Origin: Mesotaenium endlicherianum
Lineage: Eukaryota > Streptophyta > Zygnematophyceae > Zygnematales > Mesotaeniaceae
Assembly: GCA_009602735.1 (NCBI GenBank)
Contig: WELA01010137.1
Location: forward strand, 19,747 to 83,746
Direction of reading: 5' to 3'
DNA: 64,000 nucleotides
The notes under the pieces were generated by a model that searched no databases, was not told where the DNA came from, and saw nothing but the letters and a program-made list of their open reading frames with translations. A program made the translations under genes and the position numbers. This document shows positions 11,386-24,080 of this stretch, one piece after another. Each line of letters opens with the position of its first letter. The first letter of the stretch is position 1.

Positions 11386-11904
11386 GAATTCGTTTTACGT
11401 ATTCTCCAAACACTTATTCCATAATTAAGGTCGAATACGTGCCATGTTCGCACAACTGCCTGGGCAACTACCCATGGTGGCACAAGACACCAACAAATTT
11501 GCCTTATTTCATCATTATTTTATGCCACTCAAGGGCTACATTAACCTCCAAAGCACAAGTGAATTGCAACGAACCTTCGTATATGCATTATCATCCTCTT
11601 CCATGGGCGGGGCTTTAGATAATCCATCGTATCATGAAGGTCCATAGCAAATCAAAGAGAATAAGATGAAGTGTGTAGCATCTGCAGCGTGTGATAATAA
11701 TAATACACTATTCACAAACATTTGTGTAACCACTTCCTCACGGAGCCGCACACTGTGGCCGAAAGCGTTGAAGTACCTCATCAAAGGGTTGACACCGACA
11801 AAATATGCACCACCGACAATGACACTGATATGGAGGACGTGTCACGTTGTTCAACGGCAGCCGTCCAGTAGTAACGTCCGCGTGAAGACCACTTGCTATA
11901 TTTT
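11386..11904. other. Intergenic, nothing recognised
   Basis: Only short frames of unclear meaning (for example 11666-11932 +). No motif recognised. Confidence 0.45.
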
Positions 11905-12623
11905 TGAAATGAATTGGCTTACCAATAGGTGACAAAAAATTAATTAAGATCTTTATATCAGCGAGTAATCTTCTTGGTATTTTCTGTTAATTGATTAAAC
12001 AGCAAAAAGACAACACACTAGCAATGGACAATATTCGCAAGTCAAATGCAAGTAAACTAGCATAACTAATGCAATCAGTAAACTCATACATAAGCAAGGC
12101 CAAAAGACAGTGCGTACCAATGGCTTCTCGCCTTGGATTCAGATATCTCTCAGTAAGCAATACAAGAGAGTTGGCCATGTTTCCAGATGCCAAACTCGAG
12201 AGCAATGTCTAGCCTATGTACATGGAATGATTTTATTGTTCAACGGCAAGCGCGATGGCACCGCCTACCCGAGAGTTAACCACGTTGGTAGGATCTCGAT
12301 TAACCAAATCCACCACCATCTCCCATCATCCCGAATCGCCATCCATCCTAAGGATGTCATCTGGCCATTCATCTAGCATATCACACTTAGATGCATATCT
12401 AGGCAATTTGCTGCTACCGAGTACAAAAGTCAGCTGGCTGTCAAAGAATGTGTCAACAAGCTGACCTAAGTTGACTTCAGCCTGCTGCTCTCGGCTGAGT
12501 CATTAAATTGGTAATTATATATAGTGTAGCAGACTGAATATGAACTAAAGTTCAGCAAGCTGAACTTAATTAGCTATTATATATCAATGAATATTATATC
12601 TACCAATATACTTATTCATTACA
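11905..12623 (-). mobile_element. Antisense solo LTR of the chromovirus family
   Basis: In reverse complement it runs from TGTAATGAATAAGTATATTG to ...AATTCATTTCA and matches the LTRs of the chromovirus pair at 13-31 kb along its whole length (719 bp against 713-745 bp). No gag/pol adjoins it, so it looks like the product of LTR-LTR recombination. The flanking 5-mers ATTTT and GTTTC do not match well. Confidence 0.85.
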
Positions 12624-12729
12624 GTTTCACCCACGTTTTAGATGTAGATGATAAAGTGTACAATTGAGCACGCGCGATTGCACCGGATTTATTAAAAGCT
12701 AAACGCATCCAAGCACTCCGGCAACAACA

Positions 12730-13408
12730 ATGGCTACGTATTGCCTTTTTATGGTAACAACGACAATCTTAGTGTGTCTCGGTCATTGCTTATGCAGCTC
12801 TTGGTCCTCTACCTTGTACAAGTCCATGTCAGACGAGACCAATGAAGTGATCCTGAGGTTCAAACGGCCTAGGACTCACATAAACAAGGAGTTGGAAATG
12901 GTCATTAACGAGATTCACGCACATGACTTGCTAACCCACAAAAGAGATAGAAAAATTTTCTTCAAATCCATGTGTGAATTTGAGCCCAATGTAGGAATCG
13001 AGAGCCAAGTCCTGAAATTGATGTCGAAAACGGAGCACAATACAGATATAAAGAGCCAAGAAGAATGTAGTCGTGAAAAGAACGAGGAGGATCCCAAGCA
13101 AAAGAGAGCTTCATGACAGAAAAACAATTATGTAGATCAGGCTGCCTTACTGTCCAAGCTGATAGTGTTCCTCAAAAAGCTCAAAGATGCTTGCATAGGC
13201 AGCAACATTGATGCAATGATAATTGAAGAAATAGACAAAAGAAAGGCTTTGGGTTACTATCATGCAGGCAGGGAATGCAATGCAAGTCAGATCGCAAAGT
13301 GTTGAATAATGAGACAAGAAGCAAAGATAATGGAGAGGAAGCTTGGAGCAGCCTCACATTGAATCCATACAACGAGTGTGGGGAACAAACGCACAAGATG
13401 AGGAGCGT
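12730..13408 (+). pseudogene. Unrecognised decayed gene, cut by chromovirus copy 1
   Basis: An ATG at 12730 opens a 128-codon frame beginning with a hydrophobic stretch (residues 3-25, possibly a signal peptide or membrane segment) followed by a charged Lys/Glu-rich region. A TGA at 13114 interrupts it, but the same frame stays open for about 62 more codons (LLSKLIVFLKKLKDACIG and on). The sense then seems to move to another frame (LNNETRSKDNGEEAW) until retrotransposon copy 1 enters at 13409. The product is unknown. It may be one locus with the remnant at 31209-31555 on the far side of the insertion. Confidence 0.35.
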
Positions 13409-14121
13409 TGTAATGAATCACTATATTGGTAGATATAATATTCATTTAAATGTAATAGTTAATTATGTTCAGCCTGCTGAACTTTAAGTAGTATAAAGTC
13501 TGCTGGACTTTATATAATAATCAATTTAATGACTCAGCCGGAAGCAGCAGGCTGAAGTCGACTTAAGTCAGCTTGCTGACACATTCTTTGACAGCCAGCT
13601 GACTTCCGTACTCGGTAGCAGCAAACTGCCTAGATATGCATCTAAGTGTGGTGTGCTAGATAAATGGCCAGATGACATCCCTAGGATGGATGGCGATTCG
13701 GGATGATGGGAGATGGCGCTGGATTTGGTTAACCGAGGTCCTACCAACGTGGTTAACTCCCGGGTAGGCGGTGCCATCGCACTTGCCGTTGAACAGTAAA
13801 CTCATTCCATGTACATATGCTAGGCATTGCTCTCGAGTTCGGCATTCGGAAACGAGGCCAACTCTCTTGTACAGCTTACTGGGAGAGATCTGAATCCAAG
13901 GCAAGAAGCCATTGATGCGCACTGTCTTCTAACCTTGCTTATGTATGAGTTTACTGATTTGCATTATTGATGCTAGTTTACTCGACTTACGAGTATTATC
14001 CACTGCTAGTGTGTAGTCGTTTGCCGTTTAACCAGTAAACGGAAAATACCATAAAGATTACTTGCTGATATAAAGATCTTTATTAATTGTTAATCGCCTA
14101 TTGGTAAGTCGATTCATTTCA
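13409..14121 (+). repeat. 5' LTR, chromovirus copy 1
   Basis: It begins TGTAATGAATC and ends GATTCATTTCA, forming a near-perfect terminal inverted pair. The distal part holds CTGATATAAAGATC, a possible TATA region shared by all family copies. Confidence 0.95.
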
Positions 14122-14122
14122 G

Positions 14123-14134
14123 TGGTATCGGAGC
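14123..14134 (+). promoter_or_regulatory. Primer binding site, copy 1
   Basis: TGGTATCGGAGC starts one base after the LTR. It resembles the initiator-Met tRNA primer site (TGGTATCAGAGC) with one change. Confidence 0.85.
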
Positions 14135-14194
14135 GGTTATCACAGTCTTCTTTGTACGGTAAGGACAAGGTCTCAAACTAGCAACTCCCTAGAC

Positions 14195-15618
14195 ATGGAG
14201 AACCAGGATAACGAGAATGACAAAAATCAGGCGGAAAGCCATGTAGGGGGAACCCGTACCTATTCTGAAGCAGTGGCAGATACTGCAGCTAGAAAGGCTG
14301 CAGATGAGGCAGCTGCTATTGCCGCAGTCGCAGCACACCAAGCTGAGGAGGAGAGAGCCAGATTAGAAGCTCAACAATCAGCGAAGGCCGCTGTAGATAC
14401 AAAAAGGAGGGGAGGACAGCCAGCTGACGAGCGCACTGTCGAAGAACTTATGGCATCAAGGGCCAATATTCATAACCCACCTCCAGCTGTACAACTCAAT
14501 GTGCCCCTAGGTCAAATTCGTGACCGGCTGAATGCAGCAGGAATTGCTGCTGCAGGAGCGAAAGGGACTGTTGAGAACACTACTCAGCGAGTAGATGCTG
14601 CTGCTGCTGCTGCATTTGCTAGACTCCCACCTCAGAGTGTAGACTTGGGAGCATTGCTCGTTCAAATGCAGTCGCAAATGGCGACCATGTATCAGTCCCA
14701 ACAGGAGGACAAAAGAATCATAATGTCTCTACTGCGGGACAGAGACCAATTGGGTTCTCAAACCACTGGTGGTGGTGGCAGAGGGCCTAGTAAGCCCAAG
14801 CCGAAACCTCCCCAGGATTATGATCCTGAGGGAAACAGAAAATATTACCTGATCAAGTTTCTCGCGGATGTTGAGCAGTGGCTGGAGAACTACCCCAAAC
14901 TGCAAGATTATGAGAAGGTCAGGCACACTGATGAGCTACTGAAAGGCAGTGCCGCAGACTGGTGGCTATACTGGAAAGGAGAGCGTAAGGTTCAGCAACT
15001 CGGTGACCCTACGTGGGTAGAGTTTGTCGAGAAGTTGCATGAGAAGTTTGATGTCATCAACCAGCAGGAGAAAGCTATCTATGCGATGATCTCCCTGACA
15101 CTGAAGCGGACCACTTCAGTTGCTGAGTTTGCTCAAAAGTTCCAAGAGAACTTGATGAAGCAGCCAGATTTGCCAGAACGGTATAGGATAGCATACTTCA
15201 GGTATGGCTTTAAATCCGAAGTCTCTGGTCATTTCGCTGAGAAGAAGTATGAGAAACTGGCTGACTTGATCCAGGATGCTGATGCCCGGGATCAGCAGCA
15301 GTTCAATCACAAGCGCCAGAGTAATGCTTTGGTGTCTAAGATTGTCAAAAAAGCCCCACAATTCCTACAATGCAATTGAAGGAAATCAGGCTGAGGATGA
15401 TCAGGGTGATGAATATGAGTATGAGTATAATGCTATACAGTCTAGGGGTAGAGGTGGTTTCTCTCGAGGCGGCTTTGGAAGAGGTGGTGGTAGGACTAAG
15501 CCGAGACCAGCCTCAATCCATTTGCAACCATTGTTCGCAACTGGGCCACTGCAGAAAACAGTGTCCAGTCAAGCACCTTCCGAAGGTCGAGAGAAAAGAC
15601 CAGCCTTTAAAAGACAGC
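14195..15618 (+). pseudogene. gag: gag, copy 1 (frameshifted)
   Basis: The frame opens at MENQDNEN and closes at 15379. It contains an Ala-rich N-terminus, a probable coiled coil and a retrotransposon-gag capsid-like region ([16 protein letters not shown] to ...[13 protein letters not shown]). A run of six A near 15345, where copy 2 has five, shifts the frame. The CCHC knuckle (CNHCSQLGHCRKQC) is therefore found in the other frame at about 15520-15570. The upstream Met start used in copy 2 is ACG here and is followed by a stop, so the MENQ start is the one available. Confidence 0.85.
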
Positions 15619-15647
15619 AACAGTGAGTAATCCAGTCTACTGACTGT
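15606..15647 (+). promoter_or_regulatory. -1 frameshift signal, copy 1
   Basis: It has the slippery heptamer T TTA AAA at 15606-15612, a 7 nt spacer and an inverted repeat ACAGTGAGTA/TACTGACTGT with one mismatch compared with copy 2. Confidence 0.65.
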
Positions 15648-18600
15648 GAGGATGCTAGAGATAGTGAGTCGTCATTAGCTGACCTCGTAGCAGGTATTAT
15701 GGCACCTGCTGAACCGCATTCACTATGCATGCCTGACAACCAGATAAAGGAGACCATCAGCAATATAGACATCCGGAGAGTGCACGATCTGGATGCTCTT
15801 GTTCCACCTGATGTCCAACATTTCTTTGCTACGTCAGGAGAACAATGCGAAAGCCAGGAAAAGACAGTCCCCCCTATCCTACTGCATTGCATGATTGCAG
15901 GAAGGAAGGTGAGGGCATTTGTCGACGTAGGGGCGTCACATACTTTTATCCATAAGGACTTAGTTAAGATGCTAAGGCTACCTACTGTCACCCAAGGGAA
16001 TAGAAAAATATTCCTTGGAGATGCGTCAAGTATCCCGGGAGGAGTTATAACCAAGCCTATTGAGGTCCAGTTAGGTTCTGGCATTGCAGTTCTAACTGAA
16101 ACGCTTACATTTGAGGTACTCAACACAGGCTTTTATGATCTCGTGCTAGGCAGGTCCTGGCTTAATAGACATCAAACTGAAGTGTGTTGGAGCAGAGGTA
16201 CAGTTAAAGTGAGAGGAGCCAGTGATGGGCAGACTGACTTGGCACCCACCAGTGCTCTTCCTCTTGTCCTGTGTGGATGGCAAATGAAGGAAAAGAAGAG
16301 GCTTCCAGAAGGATGCAAGTTGCTGAATGCAATGGAGTTCGTCAAAAGCTGGAACCAGAAGGAAGACAGAATGTTCTGTCTGCTGCTAAGAGAGGTACCT
16401 CCTCAACCTGAAGAAGTGGTTGAGAAAAAGGTAAGCCCTCCGGAGCACCCTACTGCTGCAAAAATTGTTGCTCAGTACACTGATGTGTTTAATATGCCTC
16501 CAGGACTACCCCCTAAGAGGGAAGTAGATCATAGGATTGATCTATTACCTGGGAGTCAGCCACCCTGGCAACGCACGNGCAACGCACGTATGGCTGGTCT
16601 TATGTGGAGAGCGTGGAGTTGAAAACACAGATTGCAGAGCTTGAGGAAAATGGTTATATTTCCCCCAGTAAATCACCTTACGGCGCACCCATCCTATTTG
16701 TCAAGAAAAAGGATGGCAGTATGCGGATGTGTGTGGATTACAGAGCCNTGTGTAGATTACAGAGCTCTGAACAGAATTACGATAAGGAACAAGTATGCTT
16801 TACCCAAAATCGAGGACTAGCTCGATACCCTATCTGGTGCTAAGGTGTTCAGTAAGATAGATCTCAAGAGTGGTTGTCATCAAATCAGAATTGCTGAGGG
16901 GGATGAACACAAATCTGCCTTCCGCACACGTTATGGACACTACGAGTTCAACTTGATGCCATTTGGACTGACTAATGCTCCTGCGACCTTCATGGGTGCT
17001 ATGAATGACATTTTCAGACCTTATTTGGATAATGTTTGTGCAAGTTTTCCTGGATGATATTTTAGTTTTTTCTAAAGATGAAGCTCAGCACACTGAACAC
17101 TTAAAGACTATCCTGGACACTCTGAGGAAAAATCATCTATATGCTAAAATGAGCAAGTGTGATTTCTTTAAGGAAAGTATTATTCCTTAGGCCCCGTTGT
17201 CAGTAAAGAGGGCATCAGTGTGGATCCTAAGAAAGTCCAGACCATAAGGGACTGGCCAGTACCACAGTCTGTCTCTGAAGTTAGATCCTTCCTCGGGTTG
17301 GCTAATTACTACAGGAGATTTATTGAGAATTATTCTACAAAGGCCAGTAAACTGACTGACCTTACTAAGAATAGGGTATGTGTGGGGGGAAGAGCAGCAG
17401 GCTGCCTTCCAAACCCTTAAAGAGGCCCTTTGTTCTGCCCCAGTGCTAGCCGTGTATGACCCCAGCAAACCGGTGCAGGTGGTTNAGCCGTGTATGACCC
17501 CAGCAAACCCGTGCAGGTGGTCACTGATGCCTCTGACTTTGCCATGGGTGCTATTTTGTTGCAGCCTGCTGACAAAACCACGAAGGATGGTAAGGTACGA
17601 CAGGAGTGGCATCCTGTGTTGTACGAGCCTATGAAATTTAATCCAGCGGAGATTAAGTATTTAGTGCATGATAAAGAGCTGCTAGCTATCATTCATGTGC
17701 TCAAACAGTGGAGAGCATACTTACATGGTAAAGCTTTTAAGGTGATTACAAATCATCTAAATCTGACTCACTTTCAGAAGAAGTCCAAGCTGTCCAGGAG
17801 GGAGAACCGCTGGAGCTAGATGCTGGAGCAATTTCAAGTCCAGATCGACTACAAACCAAGGAAGTCAAATCCTGCTGATGCACTCTCTAGAAGACCTGAC
17901 TTGCAAGAAAGGAACTTTAGTCAGCATGCTGTAGATAAAGTCCTGTGTGCACTCACTTCACTAAAGGTGAAAAAGTCATTCCTTGAATAACTTAGAAAAG
18001 CCTACCTTTCTGACCCAACATTTGAGCCCAGCCCCACTACTGGTGTGTGTCGTGCTACTGCACTCGGGTATAAGCTTAAGGGAGGAGTCTGGGTGACTGA
18101 AACCACTTCAGACAGGCTGAAGCTGGTCATTCCTAATAACTTGGAAGTAAGGTCCCTTTTATTGAGTCAAGCACATGAGAGTTTTCTGGGTGGGCATTTG
18201 GGGCAGGCCAAAACTGTTGGCAAACTGGCAAAACATTATCTTTGGGAGGGATTACCTTGCGAGGTCTTGAAATGTGTTCAATCCTGTCACCAGTGTCAAA
18301 AGAATAAGTCTAGGCACACACCATCGGGGGGCCTCTTACAACCGCTGCCCATCTCAGCTGGCCGCTGGGAGACAATATCCATGGACTGGGTGGTCACACT
18401 GCCACGAATTGCCAATGGGCGTGATTCGATACTGGTAGTCGTGGATAAATTGACAAAGTTGGTCACTTTCATCCCCACAACTGTCAAAGTAACTGCACTC
18501 GAAACAGCGAGACAGTTTTACAACCATGTAGTATGCCAACATGGGCTACCCTCTCATATAATCTCAGACAGAGACTCAAAAACTACCTCTAAGTTCTGGC

Positions 18601-19460
18601 GGGCTTTAATGGGGTTAATGGGAGTCAGGCAGCTGCTCAGCACAGCAAACCACCCTCAGACTGATGGGCAGACTGAGAGAACTAACCGAGTTCTGCAAAA
18701 AGTACTGAGAGTCTTTTTTTACCAAAAACAAGATAATTGGGATGACCTGTTACCTCAAATCCAGTTTGCGGTCAACAGTGCGGTGCATGCGTCAACGGGC
18801 AAGACTCCTTTTGAACTCAGCCTGGGTAAAGTTCCTAAGTCTCCTTTAGATGTATTAGGGGAGTCTTTAACTTGCCCTGAAGGGATTGACAACCCGGTCT
18901 CCCTCCAGTTAACTCAGGAGTTTGCTGACACCCTGTCAGAAGTCCAACGAAACCTGCACAAGGCCCAAGATAACCAACAAAAATACGCTAATCAACACCG
19001 TCGGGAACTGACATTTTCCAAGGGCGATTTAGTCAAACTGCATTCTCAGCACCTGTACCTCCCTAGAGTGGTCAAGAAAAAGCTTGGCCCTGTCAAGGTC
19101 GGTCCATATTCGGTGGTGCGTCGTGTTGGTCAAAATGCTTACAAACTGAACATGTCACCCAGTCTTTAATGTTCCTTTCCTGGAACCATACATCAAAGGT
19201 GATACACTGTTCACAAGTCGGTCACCTGTCCAACCGGGACCAGTACCCGCTGTCCAGAACGGCGACCCTGAGGATATGAGGTTGAAGAGATTTTAGACGC
19301 GCGCTCGGTCCGTCGATCGTCTAAATATGTCATGAAGTACCTCATTTGATGGAAAGGTTACGATGCCTTTGGGGACACTTGGGAGTTTACAGACCATTTG
19401 ACTAATGCCAAAGGGGCGTTGAAACGGTTCCACCTTCGGGCCGCTGGAGCACCTCCCTAA
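15615..19460 (+). pseudogene. pol: pol, copy 1 (decayed)
   Basis: The same domain order as copy 2 is recognisable: protease (VDVGASHTF, not D-T/S-G), reverse transcriptase with FLDDILVFS near 17050, RNase H near 17520, integrase zinc-binding region near 18200-18310, catalytic core near 18370-18700, and a broken chromodomain near 19270-19440. It is interrupted by frameshifts, stops (for example TAG near 17817 and TAA near 17987) and three single-N joins flanked by duplicated bases. Some breaks are therefore assembly artefacts rather than mutations. Confidence 0.9.
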
Positions 19461-19510
19461 CGGTCATTTCAGTTGAGACGGGAAGGTGAGAGGAGGTCCT
19501 GTCTCCATTT

Positions 19511-19526
19511 AAGTTGGAGGGAAAAA
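19511..19526 (+). promoter_or_regulatory. Internal polypurine-like tract, copy 1
   Basis: AAGTTGGAGGGAAAAA lies downstream of pol and matches the terminal tract before the 3' LTR (AAGTTGGAGGGAT). Confidence 0.6.
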
Positions 19527-19821
19527 TATATGACAGTTAGTGTGCGAGAGCGAGAAAGGGACAGTTATGTGAATCCTAAGTGTCAGCATAGTGACAGGGG
19601 ACAGCCTGGCCCACATAAAGCACCTTTGGCTGAAGGAGAAAGGGCCTTGCACAGCAATTCATCACTTAACACACCTAAAAACACATTCATACGTTTATGT
19701 CTAGCGCACCGCAACTACGTCAACTCCTAGCATTCACCCTGTAAGGTAAACAGGAATGAATATACCATACTAATACGAACTTACGCCCTTCCTGCAACTC
19801 CTATGACAAAGGTCGATATCT

Positions 19822-19851
19822 TACTAACTTGTGCCTTGGTTAAATGTGCAG
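19822..19851 (+). promoter_or_regulatory. Candidate branch point and splice acceptor before ORF3, copy 1
   Basis: TACTAAC (19822-19828) is followed 23 nt later by TGCAG ending at 19851, directly before the ORF3 ATG at 19853. The same arrangement is kept in copy 2. Confidence 0.5.
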
Positions 19852-19852
19852 A

Positions 19853-21528
19853 ATGGCTCCCACCACATAAAAGGAGGACAAAAAGCGCAAGGCAGAAGAA
19901 GCCAGGAGGACAATGGAGCAATACCAGAAGGAGCTGGCGGCGACGTCCCTCACCAGGAGAGAACAAGAAAGGGTCCGCAAACAACAAGAGGCGGCAGAGG
20001 AAGCACAGAGGAAGAAGGATCAGGAAGCGGAAAACCTCAGGAAAGCTGATGAGGAGAGACAGAAGAAACAACAAGAAGAAGCGGCAGCGGCAGAGGAGGA
20101 GAGAAGGAAAAAGGCTGAAGCGGACAGGTAGAAGAGCATGGCCACTTACAGGTATACTGTGGTGGGTGGCCAAAACATTGATAACCTGAAGGAAGCATTG
20201 CTGGCAGCCCAGGAGATCAACAAGCTGGAACAAACAACATTGCTACAGAGGGAAGGAACTGCAGCATTGGATAGGTACATTGAGACACACACTGGTGTGG
20301 TCCTATACGAGGATTATGCCAAGATGGTGGGCTATACAGCAGAGCAGGCCCGGTACCTTGCAGATGATTCGGAGAACAAGCCAGTCCCAATACCGAGAAT
20401 AATGGGAGATCAGAGACTCATCAGGATGGTGGGCATGCGGCCCAATAGCTTTAAGGATACGGTATTCTACCTTACACTACCGCCAGCTTACAATGAAGTT
20501 GAGAGAAGGAGCTGGGAGTACTTGGCCAGGGAAGCAGGACAGCAGATGTTCTCTCCCCACTGGTTTCCGTGTAAACAGAGGAAGGCTGAGCATGGACCCC
20601 AGTACTACCAGCAGCCAACAGATTGGAGGTGGATGACCGTCACAAACAAAAAGCAGGAGTGTGACCGCGCCCAACCGGATAATTTCCACTATGGCCTAGA
20701 CGGCTACCTCATCCTACCACCTCACATTGCCCCTTGGGACCCCAGGCTGAATGGCTGCCTGAGCAATATGAATGCAGAGACCAAAGAGCACAGGAGGAGG
20801 GGGAGAGACTACTTCTCTAAGGGAAAGCATGCCTTTGTCAAATGGGCGAAGAATGCAGGCCGGATAGATATCAGCAGGCTGAAGGCCAAGCAACCTCCAG
20901 CGCGCCCTAAGAAAGGGAGGTCAGTAGACTACTCTATGTCTACCAGGGAGCAGGACGACTTAGTGGACGAGACTCCTACTCTCTCAGAGGAGGAGGATGA
21001 GGAGGATGAGGAAGAAGAACAAGGCAGAGGAGAAGCATCAGGAGCCGATACTCAGGAGACCCAGGGGTAGGCAGGAACACTTCCTAAGGAACCAAGATCA
21101 GGTATATGGAACGTGATCCCGGTCATGGAGGCAACTGGACCCCGCACTCGCTCCCCCAGCCCACCTGCCCAAACAGGGGAAGAAGCTGATCTGACTGTAC
21201 TTAGCAGCAGACAAGGGCAGAAATTCCCAGAGGACAGGGGTGCCAGAAGAGGGACACGCAGGTGGGCCAGAGGTATGCCGGCCTCTCCCTTCGCTCAGGG
21301 ACATGTACCTCTTGCCATTGTATTTCACCATCCTACTGGAATGCCTGTCTATGTGGGCATCAACACCCAGGTAGGTAAAAGGAGGCTACCATCCTTCGTT
21401 CTCCTCGGGGTCCAACTTTAGAACAAACGGGTTTTTTTAGAAGGCCAGCTGACAGACCTAGAGGGCTGTCCAGATCTAGGTCCAGATCTCAGTCTCCTGA
21501 TCCTGAAGCCCCAAGAACAACCTCCTAG
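19853..21528 (+). pseudogene. ORF3, copy 1 (broken)
   Basis: Counterpart of the copy 2 ORF3. It has a stop at codon 6 (TAA, 19868), a TAG at 20129 and a TAG at 21068. The central domain from 20138 to 21068 is otherwise open and closely matches copy 2, and it keeps the reading frame across ~20280 where copy 2 has an extra base. Function unknown; see the copy 2 entry. Confidence 0.8.
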
Positions 21529-21627
21529 GTGACAGGCTAAAAAGGCTTTTAGTGGAGGAAGCTGGGCAGGTTCAGTTCCTTGACCAGACACTTCTGCAGT
21601 TTAATGTTGTCGAGGCGACAACAAGTT

Positions 21628-21640
21628 AAGTTGGAGGGAT
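21628..21640 (+). promoter_or_regulatory. Terminal polypurine tract, copy 1
   Basis: AAGTTGGAGGGAT abuts the 3' LTR start at 21641, the usual site for plus-strand priming. Confidence 0.7.
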
Positions 21641-21822
21641 TGTAATGAATCAGTATATTGGTAGATATAATATTCATTTAAATGTAATTGTTAATTATGT
21701 TCAGCCTGCTGAACTTTAAGTAATATTAAGTCTGCTGGACTTTACATAATAATCAGTTTAATGACTCAGCCGGAAGCAGCAGGCTGAAGTCGACTTAAGT
21801 CAGCTTGCTGACACATTCTTTG
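21641..21822 (+). repeat. 3' LTR of copy 1, first part
   Basis: It starts TGTAATGAATCAGTATATTGG and breaks off at ACACATTCTTTG where copy 2 begins. The remainder is at 30674-31203. Confidence 0.95.
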
Positions 21823-22567
21823 TGTAATGAATCAGTATATTAGTAGATATAATATTCATTTAAATATAATAGTTAATTTAGTTCAGCCTGCTGAACTTTA
21901 GTTAGTAGTCAGTCTGCTGAACTTTAGTTAATAATCAGTCTGCTGGACTTTACATAATTATCAGTTTAATGACTCGGCCAAAAGCAGCAGGCTGAAGTCA
22001 ACTTAAGTCAGCTTGCTGACACATTCTTTGACAGCCAGCTGACTTCCGTGCTCGGTAGCAGCGAACTGCCTTGATATGCATCTAAGTACCACCTGCTAGA
22101 TGAATGGCCAGATGACATCCCCATGATGGATGGCTATTCGGGATGATGGGAGATGGCGGTGGATTTGGTTAACCGAGGTCCTACCAACGTGGTTAACTCC
22201 CGGGTAGGCGGTGCCATCGCACTGACCGTTGAACAGTAAACTCATTCCATGTACATATGCTAGGCATTGCTCTCGAGTTCGGCATTCGGAAACGAGGCCA
22301 ACTCTCTTGTACAGCTTACTGAGAGAGATCTGAATCCAAGGCGAGAAGCCATTGATACGCACTGTCTTCTAACCTTGCTTATGTATGAGTTTACTGATTT
22401 GCATCATTGATGCTAGTTTACTCGCATTTGACTTACGAGTATTATTCCCTGCTAGTGTATTGTCCTTTGCCGTTTAACTAGTTAACGGAAATACCATAAA
22501 GATTACTTGCTGATATAAAGATCTTTATTAATTGTTAATCGCCTATTTGGTAAGTCGATTCATTTCA
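21823..22567 (+). repeat. 5' LTR, chromovirus copy 2
   Basis: 745 bp, TGTAATGAATC...GATTCATTTCA. It differs from the copy 1 LTR by a partial duplication of the CAGTCTGCTGAACTTTAG motif near 21890-21960. Confidence 0.95.
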
Positions 22568-22568
22568 G

Positions 22569-22580
22569 TGGTATCGGAGC
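22569..22580 (+). promoter_or_regulatory. Primer binding site, copy 2
   Basis: TGGTATCGGAGC one base after the LTR, identical to copy 1 and close to the initiator-Met tRNA site. Confidence 0.85.
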
Positions 22581-22601
22581 AGTTATCACAGTCTTCTTTG
22601 T

Positions 22602-24080
22602 ATGGTAAGGACAAGGTCTCAAACTAGCAACTCCCGAGACATGGAGAACCAGGATAACGAGAATGTCGAAAACCAGGCGGAAAGCCATGTAGCGGGAAAC
22701 CGTACCTATTCGGAAGCAGTAGCGGATACTGCAGCTAGGGAGGCTGCAGATGAGGCAGCTGCTATTGCCTCAGTCGCAGCTCAGCAAGCTGAGGAGGAGA
22801 TAGCCAGACTAGAAGCTGAACAAGTAGCAAAGGCCGCTGAAGATATACAAAGGAGGGAAGGACAGCCAGCTGACGAGCGCACTGTTGAAGAACTTATGGC
22901 ATCAAGGGCCAATGTTCTGAACCCACCTCCTGCCGTACAACTCAATGTACCCCTAGGTCAAATACGTGACCGGCTGAATGCGGCAGGAATTGCTGCTGCA
23001 GGAGCAAGAGGGATTGTTGAGGACACTACTCAGCGAGTAGATGCCAATGCTGCTGCTGCATTTGCTAATCTACCACCCCAAAATGTAGACTTGGGAGCAT
23101 TGTTCGTTCAGATGCAGTCGCAAATGGCGACCATGTATCAGTCCCAGCAGGAGGACAAAAGAATCATAATGTCCCTACTCCGGGACAGAGACCAACTGGG
23201 GTCTCACACCACTAGTGGTGGTGGCCGAGGGCCTAGTAAGCCCAAGCCGAAACCTCCCCAGGACTATGATCCTGAGGGAAACAGAAAATATTACCTGATC
23301 AAGTTTCTCGCGGATGTTGAGCAGTGGCTGGAGAACTACCCAGAACTGCAAGATTACGAGAAGGTCAGGCACACCGGTGCGCTACTGAAAGGCAGTGCCG
23401 CAGACTGGTGGCTTTACTGGAAGGAAGAGCGTAAGGCTCGGCAACTCGGTGACCCTACGTGGGTAGAGTTTGTCGAGAAGTTGCATGAGAAGTTTGATGT
23501 CATCAACCAGCAGGAGAAAGCTATCTATGCGATGATCTCCCTGACACTGAAGCAGACCACTTCAGTTGCTGAGTTTGCTCAAAAGTTCCAAGAGAACATG
23601 ATGAAGCAGCCTGATTTGCCAGAACGGTATAGGATAGCATACTTCAGGTATGGCTTGAAATCCGAGGTCTCTGGTCATTTTGCTGAGAAAAAGTATGAGA
23701 AACTGGCTGACTTGATCCAGGATGCTGACGCCTGGGATCAGCAGCAGTTCAATCACAAGCGCCAGAGTAACGCTTTGGTGTCTAAGATTGTCAAAAAGCC
23801 CCACGGTTCCTACAATGCAGTTGAAGGAGACCAGGCTGAGGATAATCAGGGTGATGAATATGAGTATGAGTACAATGCTATTCAGTCTAGAGGTAGAGGT
23901 GGTCCCTCTCGAGGTGGCTATGGAAGGGGTGGTGGTAGGACTAAGCCGAGACCAGCCTCAGCAAAATCTACTTGCTACCATTGTCAGCAGAAAGGCCACT
24001 ACAGAGAACAGTGTCCGGTCAAGCACCTGCCTAAGGTCGAGAGAAAAGACCAGCCTTTAAAAGACAGCAACAGTCAGTAA
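22602..24080 (+). CDS. gag: Gag polyprotein, chromovirus copy 2
   Basis: 492 codons from ATG 22602 ([10 protein letters not shown]...). A second start at 22641 ([12 protein letters not shown]) is the one shared with copy 1, and the sequence ATG|GTAAGG at 22602 could also be a splice donor, so the start is open. Residues ~40-110 are Ala/Glu-rich and likely coiled coil. Residues ~220-370 form the retrotransposon-gag capsid domain ([20 protein letters not shown], then a second block ending [16 protein letters not shown]). An Arg/Gly-rich stretch precedes a CCHC zinc knuckle ([14 protein letters not shown]) near residue 455. It packages element RNA into particles. It ends inside the frameshift hairpin. 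Confidence 0.93.
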   Translation: MVRTRSQTSNSRDMENQDNENVENQAESHVAGNRTYSEAVADTAAREAADEAAAIASVAAQQAEEEIARLEAEQVAKAAEDIQRREGQPADERTVEELMASRANVLNPPPAVQLNVPLGQIRDRLNAAGIAAAGARGIVEDTTQRVDANAAAAFANLPPQNVDLGALFVQMQSQMATMYQSQQEDKRIIMSLLRDRDQLGSHTTSGGGRGPSKPKPKPPQDYDPEGNRKYYLIKFLADVEQWLENYPELQDYEKVRHTGALLKGSAADWWLYWKEERKARQLGDPTWVEFVEKLHEKFDVINQQEKAIYAMISLTLKQTTSVAEFAQKFQENMMKQPDLPERYRIAYFRYGLKSEVSGHFAEKKYEKLADLIQDADAWDQQQFNHKRQSNALVSKIVKKPHGSYNAVEGDQAEDNQGDEYEYEYNAIQSRGRGGPSRGGYGRGGGRTKPRPASAKSTCYHCQQKGHYREQCPVKHLPKVERKDQPLKDSNSQ

